From NCBI GenBank assembly GCA_963734625.1, contig CAVTHW010000003.1:796345-860344 (forward strand): a stretch of DNA of 64,000 nucleotides. Direction: 5' to 3'. The position numbers and the translations under genes are program-made. The stretch comes from CAVTHW01 sp963734625 (GTDB taxonomy: Bacteria; Acidobacteriota; Terriglobia; Bryobacterales; Bryobacteraceae). The notes beneath the pieces were generated by a model. That model was not told the origin of the DNA. It did not search any database and was given only the letters and a program-made list of their open reading frames with translations. Within the stretch, counting starts at the first letter, position 1, and the number at the start of each line of letters is the position of its first letter. Of this stretch, positions 37,325 through 46,775 are shown one piece after another.

Positions 37325-38611
37325 ATGAGAAGGCGAACAGCGTTGTTTCTAGTGCTTGCTCAGATCGGTCTGATAGCGCTCGTACAGGCTCAACAGACAG
37401 GCGCGGAACACTGGGTGGCCACCTGGACCACGGCGCAACAGTTGACGCGTCCCGCTCAGCCTCAGGCGCCGGCAGCACCGCCCGCATCCTCCGCCCAATC
37501 GATCGGCACTGGAGGCTTCAGTAACCAGACCGTGCGCATGATCACGCGCACGAGCATCGGCGGCAAACGGCTCCGCCTGAAACTCACCAACGCCTTTGGA
37601 AGCGCGCCCGTGGGGCTCGGTTCGGCGCATGTGGCGCTGCGCAGCAAGGGGCCCGAGATCGTCCCCGGATCGGACCGGGCGGTCACGTTCGGCGGCAAAC
37701 CGGGCTGCACTCTGGGACCGGGGATGGTGATTCTGAGCGACCCTGTGGAATTGGGTTTCCCGGCGCTCGCCGATCTGGCGGTGAGCCTCTACTTTCCGGG
37801 TTGGACCGGCCCGCCGACCACCCACGCCACCGGTTTGCACACAACCTACACCTCTAAGGCGGGAGATGTCACGGGACAGGCGGCGATAGCCGATGCGATT
37901 ACGACTCAGTCCTACTACTTCCTGGCCGGCATTGAGGTGCTGGCGCCGGCCGAAGCGTCGCTCATCGTCGCTCTGGGTGACTCGATCACGGATGGAGCAC
38001 GATCCACGCCGGACACCGATCATAGTTGGCCGGCGCTATTGGCCGCCAGGTTGGCCGCGCGGAAGGACACCGCGAACCTTGCGGTTGCCAACATGGGGAT
38101 CGGCGGCAACCGTCTGCTCCGGGACATCTCTGGAGCCAGTGCTCTGGCGCGCTTTGACCGCGACGTCCTCAGCCAGTCCGGCGTGAAATGGCTGGTGGTG
38201 ATGGAGGGGATCAATGACATCGGCAGGGGAGCCTCGGCAACGCCCGAAGCGGTCACGACCGAGGATCTTATCTTTGCGCACAAGCAGATCATCGAGCATG
38301 CACATGCGCACGGCATCAAGGTGATCGGGGCCACGCTGACTCCCTATGAGGGAGCAGCTTATTTTCGGGAGGAAGGCGAAGCGATCCGGCAGGCGCTGAA
38401 TGCCTGGATCCGGTCTAGCGGGGCCTACGATGCAGTCGCGGACTTTGACGCCGCCGCACGCGATCCGGCCAGCCCGCGGCGCATTCGGGCCGAATTCGAT
38501 CCCGGTGACCACCTGCACCCCAACGATGCCGGCTACCAGGCCATGGCCGACGCCATCGACGCCTCGATCTTCACCGGCCGAGGCGCGCTAACCGCACCGG
38601 CGAAGAGGTAG
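37325..38611 (+). CDS. Secreted SGNH/GDSL esterase
   Basis: 428 residues with signal peptide ALFLVLAQIGLIALVQAQ. An N-terminal beta-sandwich (about 25-205) precedes an SGNH hydrolase: nucleophile Ser220 in VALGDSITDG, Gly in MGIGGNRLL, Asn in MEGINDIGRG, and Asp/His in DHLHPNDAGYQA. Probable acetyl- or carboxyl-esterase on polysaccharide. It is divergent from the GH116 operon, so the two may share a control region (37130-37324). Confidence 0.9.
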   Translation: MRRRTALFLVLAQIGLIALVQAQQTGAEHWVATWTTAQQLTRPAQPQAPAAPPASSAQSIGTGGFSNQTVRMITRTSIGGKRLRLKLTNAFGSAPVGLGSAHVALRSKGPEIVPGSDRAVTFGGKPGCTLGPGMVILSDPVELGFPALADLAVSLYFPGWTGPPTTHATGLHTTYTSKAGDVTGQAAIADAITTQSYYFLAGIEVLAPAEASLIVALGDSITDGARSTPDTDHSWPALLAARLAARKDTANLAVANMGIGGNRLLRDISGASALARFDRDVLSQSGVKWLVVMEGINDIGRGASATPEAVTTEDLIFAHKQIIEHAHAHGIKVIGATLTPYEGAAYFREEGEAIRQALNAWIRSSGAYDAVADFDAAARDPASPRRIRAEFDPGDHLHPNDAGYQAMADAIDASIFTGRGALTAPAKR

Positions 38612-38618
38612 GGCTCTA

Positions 38619-39926
38619 CTAGACCTTCTCTGGAACGACGTATGGGGCGCGGTACACGCGCGTCAACAGTCCGTTCGCCTCCGCGTCCCCAAGAAACTTC
38701 ATGGCCTGGGCGTCCACCGCTAACTTCCTGCCCGTCCGGTAACTGGCGTTGGCGAGATGGACGAGCGACGCGGAAATCACGCCGACCTCGATATCCGCCG
38801 TCAGTTCTTCCGGCTTGCGGCTGCGTACCGCCTTGAGGAAGTTCTCCATGTGCCCCTTCGCCTCTGCGGCGCTCTGTTTCTCGTCCAGAACCATCTCGTT
38901 CTTCTCGCCCTTGTAAACCTGAAAGCCCCGTCCGTCGATGGCCATCCACCCTTCGGAACCGTAGAAAAGGTCTCCGATAGCGTTCCCGCCGCCGCCGGGC
39001 GTGATCCCGCCTTCGCTTCCCGTGAGCAACCCGCGGACTTCGAACACGATCTGCGAATCGCCGTAGTCGAATGCAGCAGTCTGGGTGTTCGGCGTCTCCT
39101 GGTCGTCGGTGTAGGCGTACTTGCCGCCCGTCGATACGACGGACTTGGGCAGACCCTCTTTGCCCAGGCCCCACCGCGCCAAATCCATTTCGTGAATGCC
39201 TTGGTTGCCGATGTCGCCGTTGCCCGTGTCCCAGAACCAGTGCCAGTTGTACCTGAACCGGTTCCTGCTGAACGGGCGCATCGGCGCCGGCCCCAGAAAC
39301 TTGTCCCAATCGACGCCGAGCGGAACCGGTTCGTCGGGAGTGTGCCCGATCGATACTCGCCGCTTGTAGCAGAGCCCTTTGGCCAGGTATAGTTTGCCGA
39401 TGATCCCGTCGCGGAGCAGTTGCATCGCCTTGATCTTGTAAGGCGTACTCCGGCCTTGCGAGCCCACCTGCACGATCCGCTTGTATTTCCGCGCAGCTTC
39501 CACCATTTTCAGACCCTCAAAGATGTTGTGGCAGGCCGGCTTCTCGACATAGACATCTTTGCCGGCTTGGCAGGCCCAGATGGTCGACAGCGCGTGCCAG
39601 TGGTTGGGCAGGGGCATCGACACGGCATCGATGTTCTTGTCCGCGAACATGTCGCGCATGTCGTTGTAGGCTTTGGGCTCTTTCTTCGAGGTTTTCGCCA
39701 CCGTTGCCACTGCTCGTTCGCGGGCAGCCTGATCCACGTCGCACAGGGCAGCGATGTCGCAATCCGCAATCGAGCCATACATGCCGAGGTGGTCCCGGCC
39801 TCTCCCGCCGAGCCCGATGATGCCAACCTGAATGCGGTCGTTGGCACCCATGACCCGGTTCGCCTGAGCAGCCGTCATAGAGATGCCCGCGGAATAGAGA
39901 AAATGCCGCCTGGTTAGGGAACGCAT
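38619..39926 (-). CDS. Gfo/Idh/MocA family oxidoreductase, intact
   Basis: 435 residues, an unbroken relative of the two damaged oxidoreductases in the window. Tat-type leader SLTRRHFLYSAGISMTAAQ; Rossmann start RIQVGIIGLGGRGRDHLGM; EKPA motif in VYVEKPACHNIFEGL; WHWFWDTGNGDIGNQGIHEM in the catalytic domain. SD AAAGGAG is present upstream. Probably oxidises a glycoside at C3 in the periplasm. Confidence 0.92.
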   Translation of the reverse strand: MRSLTRRHFLYSAGISMTAAQANRVMGANDRIQVGIIGLGGRGRDHLGMYGSIADCDIAALCDVDQAARERAVATVAKTSKKEPKAYNDMRDMFADKNIDAVSMPLPNHWHALSTIWACQAGKDVYVEKPACHNIFEGLKMVEAARKYKRIVQVGSQGRSTPYKIKAMQLLRDGIIGKLYLAKGLCYKRRVSIGHTPDEPVPLGVDWDKFLGPAPMRPFSRNRFRYNWHWFWDTGNGDIGNQGIHEMDLARWGLGKEGLPKSVVSTGGKYAYTDDQETPNTQTAAFDYGDSQIVFEVRGLLTGSEGGITPGGGGNAIGDLFYGSEGWMAIDGRGFQVYKGEKNEMVLDEKQSAAEAKGHMENFLKAVRSRKPEELTADIEVGVISASLVHLANASYRTGRKLAVDAQAMKFLGDAEANGLLTRVYRAPYVVPEKV

Positions 39927-40064
39927 GTTTTTCCGAAGCTCCTTTCGCCGGTCGAAAGCGCCAGAGCCGTTGCGTTCAGCGTCATGCCAGCGCCTCCCCT
40001 GGGGGGAGAGTATACAGGATTTGAAGATTCCGTGCTCGAAAGTGGGTCCTCGCAGGAAGGGTGA

Positions 40065-41327
40065 CTACCTCGCCCGCATGTAGGTCCTGATGCCCCAGGC
40101 GAGCAGCAGGCCGAGGGAGAGGTAGATCGCCGAAGTGGCGCTGATGCAGGCGCTCATGCCGTAGCGTTGGGACGCGATCGCGATGGCGATCGGGGCCGTG
40201 CCGCCGCCCAGCCAGCCCAGCGAGTTCATCAGCCCCAGCGCAGTCGCCCGCCTTTCGGTCCTGACGACGTCGTAGAGTGATGCCCAGATGTTGGCGTCGT
40301 AGAGCCCCTTGAAGTAGCCGAAACCGATCATCGCCAAGACCAGCGCCGGGACCGACATGGTCCAGCCGGTGAGAAACAGGAACGGCACGCCGCAGAACAG
40401 CCCCAGCGCTTGCACCATCATGCGCCCTCCGCTGAAGCGTCTCGCCAAGCGGTCGGCCAGCACCCCTCCCGACACCACCCCCAGAACCGAAGCAATCTGC
40501 AGGTACGCCGTCCCGTTCAGGCCGGCCATCGTAAGGCTCATGCCGAACTTGCGGTAGAGGAACGAAGGCATCCAGGTGAGGAAGACCATTGCCACGAAAT
40601 TCGCTCCGATGAAGACCAGCATGAGGACTGGGACCATGCGGCTCTGGAACACTTCGGCCAGCGACGCGCGCAAGCCGCCCGCTGCCGGGAGGGCTTCTGG
40701 CCGCATCCCTTCTTTGTCCCGCTCGCCCTGGCCCCGGACGGGCTCCCGCAAGAGCCCGAGAAGCACCAGACCGAGTAGCGCGCCGAGCGAGCCGAACAGA
40801 AAGAAGCTGGATCGCCACCCAAGGTGCTGGCCCATGAAGCCCGCCACCGCGCCACCGGCAATAGTGCCAGCGTAGACGCTGGACTGGTGAATCCCCATCG
40901 CGCGCGAGCGCGTGTCACGCCCGTGGTAGTCGCTCAGCAGCGACATCGAGGCCGGAAAGTAGAACGTCTCACCGAGACCCTCGAGCGCCCGAAAAACCAC
41001 CAGGTGCCAGTAGGTGCGCGACAGCGCGGTGGCAATCGTGATTAGAGACCAAAAGATCAGACCGCCCAGGATCAGCGCTTTGCGGTTGACCCGGTCGCCG
41101 ATCAAACCGGCCAGCGGCCCGCCCAGCGCGTATACCCACATGAACGCCGCACCGACGACGCCGAGTTGGACGTCGCTCAACCCCATTTCCGACTTCAACA
41201 GCGGGAACACCGAGAAGATCGCCTGGCGGTCTGCGTAGTTGAAGAAGCAGATGCACCAGAGCATCGCGACGACCCACCACTTGTAGCTGCGAATGGTGGT
41301 CAGGCTCGATCCTGGCATAAAGCGCAA
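40065..41327 (-). CDS. MFS sugar-acid transporter
   Basis: 420-residue, 12-helix major facilitator. Signature LAGLIGDRVNRKALILGGLI between helices 2 and 3, and GVLADRLARRFSGGRMMVQA in the repeat half. The pattern (SYKWWVVAMLWCICFFNYAD) resembles the hexuronate/glucarate (ACS) branch. It likely imports a monosaccharide acid released by the enzymes nearby. Next gene downstream is the oxidoreductase after a gap of 138 bases. Confidence 0.88.
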   Translation of the reverse strand: MRFMPGSSLTTIRSYKWWVVAMLWCICFFNYADRQAIFSVFPLLKSEMGLSDVQLGVVGAAFMWVYALGGPLAGLIGDRVNRKALILGGLIFWSLITIATALSRTYWHLVVFRALEGLGETFYFPASMSLLSDYHGRDTRSRAMGIHQSSVYAGTIAGGAVAGFMGQHLGWRSSFFLFGSLGALLGLVLLGLLREPVRGQGERDKEGMRPEALPAAGGLRASLAEVFQSRMVPVLMLVFIGANFVAMVFLTWMPSFLYRKFGMSLTMAGLNGTAYLQIASVLGVVSGGVLADRLARRFSGGRMMVQALGLFCGVPFLFLTGWTMSVPALVLAMIGFGYFKGLYDANIWASLYDVVRTERRATALGLMNSLGWLGGGTAPIAIAIASQRYGMSACISATSAIYLSLGLLLAWGIRTYMRAR

Positions 41328-41436
41328 TTATAGGCGTGGAGCGCGGACGGTGCAATCCAATCGTTCTGACGGCAAAGCTGCACTGACACCCGTCACGGAG
41401 TGGAACTTGCATCCGGGGAAGGCCGGTTGGTCAGCT

Positions 41437-41952
41437 TCAGCGACGAAGGGCCGCGTGGACTGTCCGCATGTCGAGAAACATCCTCGGTGGTCCCGTCGCT
41501 GCCGCACCCTGGATGGACACAAAACCGTACCTTGCATACCAGTTGACCCGATCCCGATAGGCGTCGGTGATGATGCAGCGACAGCCAACTTCATCGGCGA
41601 CTCGCAAGCTGATGCGGAGCGCTTCTGAAATCAGTGCGTGTCCAAGTCCCCGGCCTGCGAATCGCCGATCCACGGCGAGCCTCGCCAGTAAAATCAGAGG
41701 CAAATCGTAAGGGGGCAGCCTGCGGACATTCTTCGGAAACGCATCGCGAGGTACGCTGGCCATCGCCAGGGTAAAGTATCCCAGCACGGTTCGCGGAGCG
41801 CCCTCATCGACAGCTACATAGCTTACGCCAATCGAACTCTTCTCCTGATTGGCCCAGATATGGCGTTTCAGGTAGTTGTTGAGCGCCTCGTCACCGCAAT
41901 CGAAATTCTCAACGTCATCTTGTTCTTCGAGGCGGCTGATAACAACGGCCAT
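41437..41952 (-). CDS. GNAT-type toxin of a toxin-antitoxin pair (TacT/AtaT-like)
   Basis: 171-residue acetyltransferase. Opens MAVVISRLEEQDDVENFDCG, with the family's FDCGDEALNNYLK; acetyl-CoA loop RRFAGRGLGHALI; catalytic Tyr context NWYARYGFVSI. TacT-like toxins acetylate the amino group of charged tRNAs and stop translation. The ATG directly abuts the stop of the upstream gene, the usual antitoxin-toxin order. Confidence 0.9.
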   Translation of the reverse strand: MAVVISRLEEQDDVENFDCGDEALNNYLKRHIWANQEKSSIGVSYVAVDEGAPRTVLGYFTLAMASVPRDAFPKNVRRLPPYDLPLILLARLAVDRRFAGRGLGHALISEALRISLRVADEVGCRCIITDAYRDRVNWYARYGFVSIQGAAATGPPRMFLDMRTVHAALRR

Positions 41953-42357
41953 CTAGTCCCGCACAGCCCGAATCAGGGCATCCGTAGGGCGGTTCGCTTC
42001 CCCTGTGGATATGAGTTCAGCCAGACTCTCCAGTTCGCGCCCGGTCCATTTGATTTCGACCCGTGGCAGGACCAGGTCCGGGGCCACGCGTTCCAGCCGC
42101 GGAAGAAGCAGAACCTGGCGTTCCCCGTTCGCGCCCTCACTCACAATCCGGCGCCCCAATTTTCGCTCCGACACGGCCCATCGAAACAGCGCCAGGGCAT
42201 CGGATAGGAAGTCGGTGTTGCTCGAGAGCTGCAATTCTGCTTTGAGCAAGCGCACCGAGCGATCTTCCGCTGGCGCAAGGTCCGCCTGGAACTTGGCCTT
42301 GCGCCGAGGTGTGATCGCCGGAGCTTCGATTCGTTTCTTTTTGGTCTTCAGCGCCAT
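41953..42357 (-). CDS. Antitoxin of the GNAT pair, longer than usual
   Basis: 134 residues, rich in Lys/Arg at the start (MALKTKKKRIEAPAITPRRK). A ribbon-helix-helix-like block follows (DRSVRLLKAELQLSSNTDFLSDALALFRWAV). A C-terminal tail of about 45 residues (KWTGRELESLAELISTGEA) would cover the toxin's acetyl-CoA site in known pairs, but the sequence is unlike TacA (DUF1778, about 90 residues). Assigned by position and size; no confident family match. Confidence 0.65.
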   Translation of the reverse strand: MALKTKKKRIEAPAITPRRKAKFQADLAPAEDRSVRLLKAELQLSSNTDFLSDALALFRWAVSERKLGRRIVSEGANGERQVLLLPRLERVAPDLVLPRVEIKWTGRELESLAELISTGEANRPTDALIRAVRD

Positions 42358-42451
42358 TGCCTGCCTGCATGTTTTCGAGACATATCCTCACTCCACTTAT
42401 ACTCCGAATGCATACTGTTTATGGAGTCAAATCGGATACCGAGTGACTCCG

Positions 42452-43354
42452 TTAACGACGGCTTTCCGTCCGCCCCGGCGGAACGCCAGAGCCGGCCAGC
42501 GCCCCACGCAAGAGCCCAGCCAGGGTCGCGGCCTGGCTGGCAGCCAGCAGCAGACTCAGCGCGACGCCCCGCCAGCCTGGTTCTCTCTTTACCCCATACA
42601 GGAGGAGTTGCAGGTACCACGCGGGGGCGCTGAAGTCCGCTGTCTTCATCCCCTTCCGCTTACACGCCCTGCGGAAAGCAGCGGTGCCTCCGCCATACAG
42701 GTAATGGAGGTGAATGAATTCGCGGAGGCTGAGACGGCGCGCGTGCTGCACGACCGCTCGCGGCGCGTGCACGAAAAGACCGCCACGCGAGCGCCAGCGG
42801 TAGCAGAACTCGCGGTCCTCCCCGAAGCGCAACTGCTCGTCGAACCCGCCCAGTGCCAGGAATTCATCCCTGGGCACGCTCACGTTGTTCGTGGGGAAGA
42901 ACGCTCCAGCCCTTTGGGTGGGGCTGTAGTTCTGGTACAGGAAGTCCATCAGAAGTTGCGTGGCTTGGGCGGGGAGATTTCTGGTGTAAAGGTTGGTGGT
43001 CCGGCCGCCGCAGACCGCCGCCGGAGCTTTCTGTAGCGCTTGATCCAGTTCTCGCAGCCAGCCGGCGTCCGGCAGGCAGTCGTCATCGGTGAAGGCCAGA
43101 TAGCGCCCGGCAGCCTCGCGTGCCCCGTAGTTGCGTGCCGCCGCAGGACCCAGGTTCTCTTGGCGCAAAAGCCGCACTTTGGGCTGGTTTAGAAAGGCCG
43201 AGACTGTCTCGTTCAACAGAACCGGGCCGCCGTCATCCACCACGATCACCTCGAATCTATCGGCGGGGTAGTCCAGCCGGGTGAGGGAGTGCAATAGCTG
43301 AGCCAGGCTTGCGGCCCTTCCATAGGTCGGCGTGATTACGGAGAAATCAAGCAT
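42452..43354 (-). CDS. Glycosyltransferase family 2 (last of four-gene operon)
   Basis: 300 residues. GT-A fold: FSVITPTYGRAASLAQLLHS, VDDGGP for nucleotide-sugar, DDDCLPDAGWLRELD for the DxD, and FDEQLRFGEDREFCYRWRSR. A C-terminal hydrophobic stretch follows. It overlaps the previous glycosyltransferase by eight bases, so they are translated together. Likely adds a sugar to a surface glycan or modified peptide. Confidence 0.9.
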   Translation of the reverse strand: MLDFSVITPTYGRAASLAQLLHSLTRLDYPADRFEVIVVDDGGPVLLNETVSAFLNQPKVRLLRQENLGPAAARNYGAREAAGRYLAFTDDDCLPDAGWLRELDQALQKAPAAVCGGRTTNLYTRNLPAQATQLLMDFLYQNYSPTQRAGAFFPTNNVSVPRDEFLALGGFDEQLRFGEDREFCYRWRSRGGLFVHAPRAVVQHARRLSLREFIHLHYLYGGGTAAFRRACKRKGMKTADFSAPAWYLQLLLYGVKREPGWRGVALSLLLAASQAATLAGLLRGALAGSGVPPGRTESRR

Positions 43355-44348
43355 TGGATCGGCCCTGGGCGCGAGCGGATATTACCTCCAGATCCTGGCG
43401 GGTGAACAGGCTGGCATGCTCCCTTTCGAATCTCATCAACAATGCCTTGGCTGCGCCGGGGCCAAGGGCATAGCCCAGGAACTCTCCGACGGCTCCGGCA
43501 CAGAGAATCAATATCGCGGGCCCGAGCGCGCCGGCCGTCACTCGAGCGGCCAGACCCGCCCCGCGCGCCTGTGCCAGGATTCGCTTCACCCGAATCAGCG
43601 GGAGCAGAGGCGAACCACATCCATACACCAGCCGTCTGGCCGCGGTCCACCCGTGGCACCGCTGGGCGGCGAACACCCGTGATGCCAGGTAGTACTCTCT
43701 CACGGCAGGACCGATCCTCGAGTAGTTCAGGTGGAAGACCTTCGCTTCTGGTTCTTGACGCAGGGCCATTCCTCTTGCCCGCAACTCCGCATGTAGTGTG
43801 AACTCGGCTTGCAGCATCTCGGGCAGGCGCGGGCCGCATGCGAGGAGCACTTCCTTGCGATAAGACGACTGGTTCCCGGGCAGGTGCTGTATCTGTTCCG
43901 GGGCCTCAGCCCGCATGTACATGCCGTAGTAGACCAGGAAACAGCCCCAACTGACGTGGCTGGCTGGGTTGGCGTTCAATACCACGGGTCCCACTGCGGC
44001 AAAAGGCGCCCTCGCGTATGCCTTGACCAAAGCCTCTGCCCAGCCGGGATCCGGGTAGGAATGATCTTCGACGAAAGCCACCAGCGGAGCCTTTGCCGCC
44101 CGCACCCCTGCCGCCTTGGCCTGGCCGGCGTCGTCCATGGCGCCGTCCTCCACAACCCGAAGCGAGTGCAACCCACGCACCGCATCCTCGGCGGGGGTCA
44201 CGCCGCTCTTGGAGCGGGTGACGAGGATGCACTCCAGTTCGCTAGCGATGGTCTGAGCTCGCAGGTGGTCCAGCGTCCACCGCAGACACTCCGAGTAGTC
44301 TCCGGCCACCACTATGACCGACATCGTGGGGTTATCTCGACTGGCCAA
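43347..44348 (-). CDS. Glycosyltransferase family 2-like, with membrane C-terminus
   Basis: 333 residues. MSVIVVAGDYSECLRWTLDH opens the GT-A fold; acidic motif APLVAFVEDHSYPDPGWAE; GNQSSYRKEVLLACG and a hydrophobic segment LGPAILILCAGAVGEFLGYA near residue 285. The donor motif is weaker than in the companion gene: EDH stands where DxD is expected. Starts six bases after the second radical SAM gene's stop. Confidence 0.85.
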   Translation of the reverse strand: MASRDNPTMSVIVVAGDYSECLRWTLDHLRAQTIASELECILVTRSKSGVTPAEDAVRGLHSLRVVEDGAMDDAGQAKAAGVRAAKAPLVAFVEDHSYPDPGWAEALVKAYARAPFAAVGPVVLNANPASHVSWGCFLVYYGMYMRAEAPEQIQHLPGNQSSYRKEVLLACGPRLPEMLQAEFTLHAELRARGMALRQEPEAKVFHLNYSRIGPAVREYYLASRVFAAQRCHGWTAARRLVYGCGSPLLPLIRVKRILAQARGAGLAARVTAGALGPAILILCAGAVGEFLGYALGPGAAKALLMRFEREHASLFTRQDLEVISARAQGRSNA

Positions 44349-44353
44349 GCCGC

Positions 44354-45457
44354 CTATCTCCCTTGACTGAAGAACACCGCTTCAGCATTCGCTTCGCGCC
44401 CTACATCGCCCCCCTCAAAGCCCGACGCACATTCGCCGCACAAGGGAAGCTGCTGCCAGCTCCGGCGAAACTCACTTCGCAGTCTCTTGTAGCTCTCGCC
44501 GTACCAGATCTCCCGGAATCCCTGTTGTTGCAGCGAGCCCAGCGGCCGTCGCTCGTTGTAATCCATGAAACACGAGCACACAGTGCCGTCCCAGTGCACG
44601 GTCGGGCAATTCCACAGGTTCCGGCACGGATTCCGCGAGACTCGGACCGGTGTCCTGGTGTCCTGCGCCAGCAGCGGCAACTGAAACCTCGACTCGCTTG
44701 GAACCAGGCCGCCTCCTGTCGTGCCGGGCACGAAATGGAACTTGCGGAGCGTCAGGACATCGACGCCGAGGCTTTGTGCGAACTCCCGGAGCAGCGGGAC
44801 CTCGTGCTCGCAGTGCTGCATGACGATGAACCGCAGGTTGACGATGGGAGTGCGGCTCCCCGACCGGCGCTTCTCGGCCACAACCCGGCGGATGCCCTCC
44901 AGCACCGTGTCCAACCGTCCCTTCCGGCGAAAACGCTGATAGGTTTCCTGGCTGATGCCATCCACCGAGCACACCAGGACGTCCAAGCCCGACTCGACAA
45001 CTTCGGGCGCAAGATCGCCGCCCGCGAAGACGTGGCCGTTGGTGCTCGATATGACCTTGATCCCAGCCTGCCGCGCGTAACGAATCATGTCGAAGGCGCG
45101 TGGATTGAGAAACGGCTCCCCCCAATCCCAGAACAGGATCGCCAACAGAGAATCGCGAAGCTCGTCCACGAGTTTCCGAAACATGGCCAGATCCATGTCG
45201 CCCGCAGCCCGGCCGAGGCCCGTTGCGACCGGACAAATCGCGCACTCGAGGTTGCAGCGGCTGGTGGGCTCCACCTGCAAGATGGTAGGGAGGCCCCATG
45301 GCCTGGACGGCTTGAAATAGACCGAGCTCTCGGTGAGGAACCAGTTGACCACCTTGCCCAGCCGCAAACCTTCGAAGTGCAAGGGGACGAGATCCACGTC
45401 GAAGGAGAGTCTGCCAGAAGCAAAAGCGGAAACGACCTGGGCCGGTTTCCGGGTCAC
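44354..45457 (-). CDS. Radical SAM/SPASM protein (second of pair)
   Basis: 367 residues. The GTG at 45457 overlaps the TGA of the upstream gene (GTGA), so it is chosen over an upstream in-frame start at 45562. Radical SAM cluster Cys68, Cys72, Cys75 (SRCNLECAICPVATG); a SPASM-like C-terminal set in CRNLWNCPTVHWDGTVCSCF and LCGECASGF binds an auxiliary cluster. SPASM enzymes modify peptides or sugars by radical chemistry. The order radical SAM, radical SAM, GT2, GT2 suggests one pathway. Confidence 0.9.
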   Translation of the reverse strand: MTRKPAQVVSAFASGRLSFDVDLVPLHFEGLRLGKVVNWFLTESSVYFKPSRPWGLPTILQVEPTSRCNLECAICPVATGLGRAAGDMDLAMFRKLVDELRDSLLAILFWDWGEPFLNPRAFDMIRYARQAGIKVISSTNGHVFAGGDLAPEVVESGLDVLVCSVDGISQETYQRFRRKGRLDTVLEGIRRVVAEKRRSGSRTPIVNLRFIVMQHCEHEVPLLREFAQSLGVDVLTLRKFHFVPGTTGGGLVPSESRFQLPLLAQDTRTPVRVSRNPCRNLWNCPTVHWDGTVCSCFMDYNERRPLGSLQQQGFREIWYGESYKRLRSEFRRSWQQLPLCGECASGFEGGDVGREANAEAVFFSQGR

Positions 45458-46584
45458 CTGGCGGGCACCTTTGCACTGGAAGGAACGAGCGGAGCGATCC
45501 ACCGCCAGACGCGAAACACCCTGCGGTTGTCGTGCCAGAAACAGCAATTCGGACAACTGCACTCTCGGTCCATTCGAGCAAGCTGTTGCGGGTCCGAAGA
45601 CCGGCGGCGAAAGTCCCGGTACGCGGGTCCGTCCCAGATCTCGATGAAACTATGCTCCGTCAGCCGCCCCATCGCCTGCTTGCAGCGGCAACACGGAAGA
45701 ACGGTCCCATCCACTTTGACGTAGCTCTGAAACCAGCCGGCGTAGCAGGGGCAGGCGCGCCAGGCATGGCGGCCGAACCGGACCCGATCGAGGTACTCGC
45801 CAATATTGTGGGTGATGCCGGCCCGTTCAAGCTGCTCTCTCGCCGCCAGCAGGTCTGGCCGCATCACCTCGACGTCTTCTTCCGAGAGACACTCGCTCTC
45901 GAACTGGCCGTCATAGTCGCGAAAGACCCCGAACGTGACCCTTTCACAGCGGCTTGCCAACGCCAGCTCCACGCGTTCGCCGATGTTTCTGTAGTTGCCC
46001 CGGTTCAGAGGCATCTGGAGGTTGATGATCGGGTGAGGTTGTCGCGCCAGGAGTCTCGCCCGGCGAATCAGTTCGATGCCTCTCTTCCTCCGTTCAAGGA
46101 AGTCCGCGCTCACGCCCGGGTGCCAGACCGCATGCTCGGACGGGTTCACCGCCCAGAACGCGATGCTCAGCACGTCGAGCGTGCTTCGGACCAGCCGCTC
46201 GGCCATCGCTTCGTCGATGAGTGTACCGTTGGTGAAACACTCAACGGTCAGACCGGCGTCCTTGAAGGCAGACGTTATCTCGCATAAACCGGGATGCAGC
46301 AGCGGCTCGCCTTCGCCCGACAGGAGAACCTCGCGGGTACCCATCGAGGCGAGGCCCCGCGCAAGTTGCCGGGCAGTTTCGACCGGCAAGTCCTGGACAG
46401 AATGGTCTCCCGGTGAAAGCTCGCGGGGTTGGACACAGTGGAAGAAGCAGCCCCGGCAGACGTTGTTACAGCGACGCGTCGTGTCGACAGTCACGTAAGC
46501 GGGCCCGAGGTACGCTCTCTCGCCGTCAGCGAGCCCGCGCAACAGTGCCACGCGGCCTGCCAGCCTCGCATACTGAGCTCGCAT
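45454..46584 (-). CDS. Radical SAM/SPASM protein (first of pair)
   Basis: 376 residues. Radical SAM cluster Cys39, Cys43, Cys46 (TRRCNNVCRGCFFHC); SGEGEPLLHPGL is the SAM-binding GGE-like motif. C-terminal cysteines in CPCYAGWFQ, LPCCRCKQAMGRL and CSCPNCCFWHD form an auxiliary iron-sulfur site. Related to the second enzyme in layout but not closely in sequence, so they are not recent duplicates. First gene of the minus-strand operon; upstream gap 46585-46775 has no gene. Confidence 0.9.
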   Translation of the reverse strand: MRAQYARLAGRVALLRGLADGERAYLGPAYVTVDTTRRCNNVCRGCFFHCVQPRELSPGDHSVQDLPVETARQLARGLASMGTREVLLSGEGEPLLHPGLCEITSAFKDAGLTVECFTNGTLIDEAMAERLVRSTLDVLSIAFWAVNPSEHAVWHPGVSADFLERRKRGIELIRRARLLARQPHPIINLQMPLNRGNYRNIGERVELALASRCERVTFGVFRDYDGQFESECLSEEDVEVMRPDLLAAREQLERAGITHNIGEYLDRVRFGRHAWRACPCYAGWFQSYVKVDGTVLPCCRCKQAMGRLTEHSFIEIWDGPAYRDFRRRSSDPQQLARMDRECSCPNCCFWHDNRRVFRVWRWIAPLVPSSAKVPAR

Positions 46585-46775
46585 GTCTCAGACCATTGTA
46601 GTTGCAGTAGTGCGGCCAGTGGTGCTCTCAGTTAGTCTCCGCTTCCGCTTCCGCCAAAGAGGCTGTGGCGGCCTATTTGGCAGAAGGTTGCGCTCGACCG
46701 CTACCAGTGGGACGGGGCATAAGCCCTCCTAATCCGATCCTCCCCACGTCAGAATTGGCGGACCGTGTCCTGGCG

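Noticed and set aside
44363..45724. 453-residue plus-strand frame over the radical SAM genes
   Set aside because: Antisense of genes with CxxxCxxC motifs; no homology pattern.
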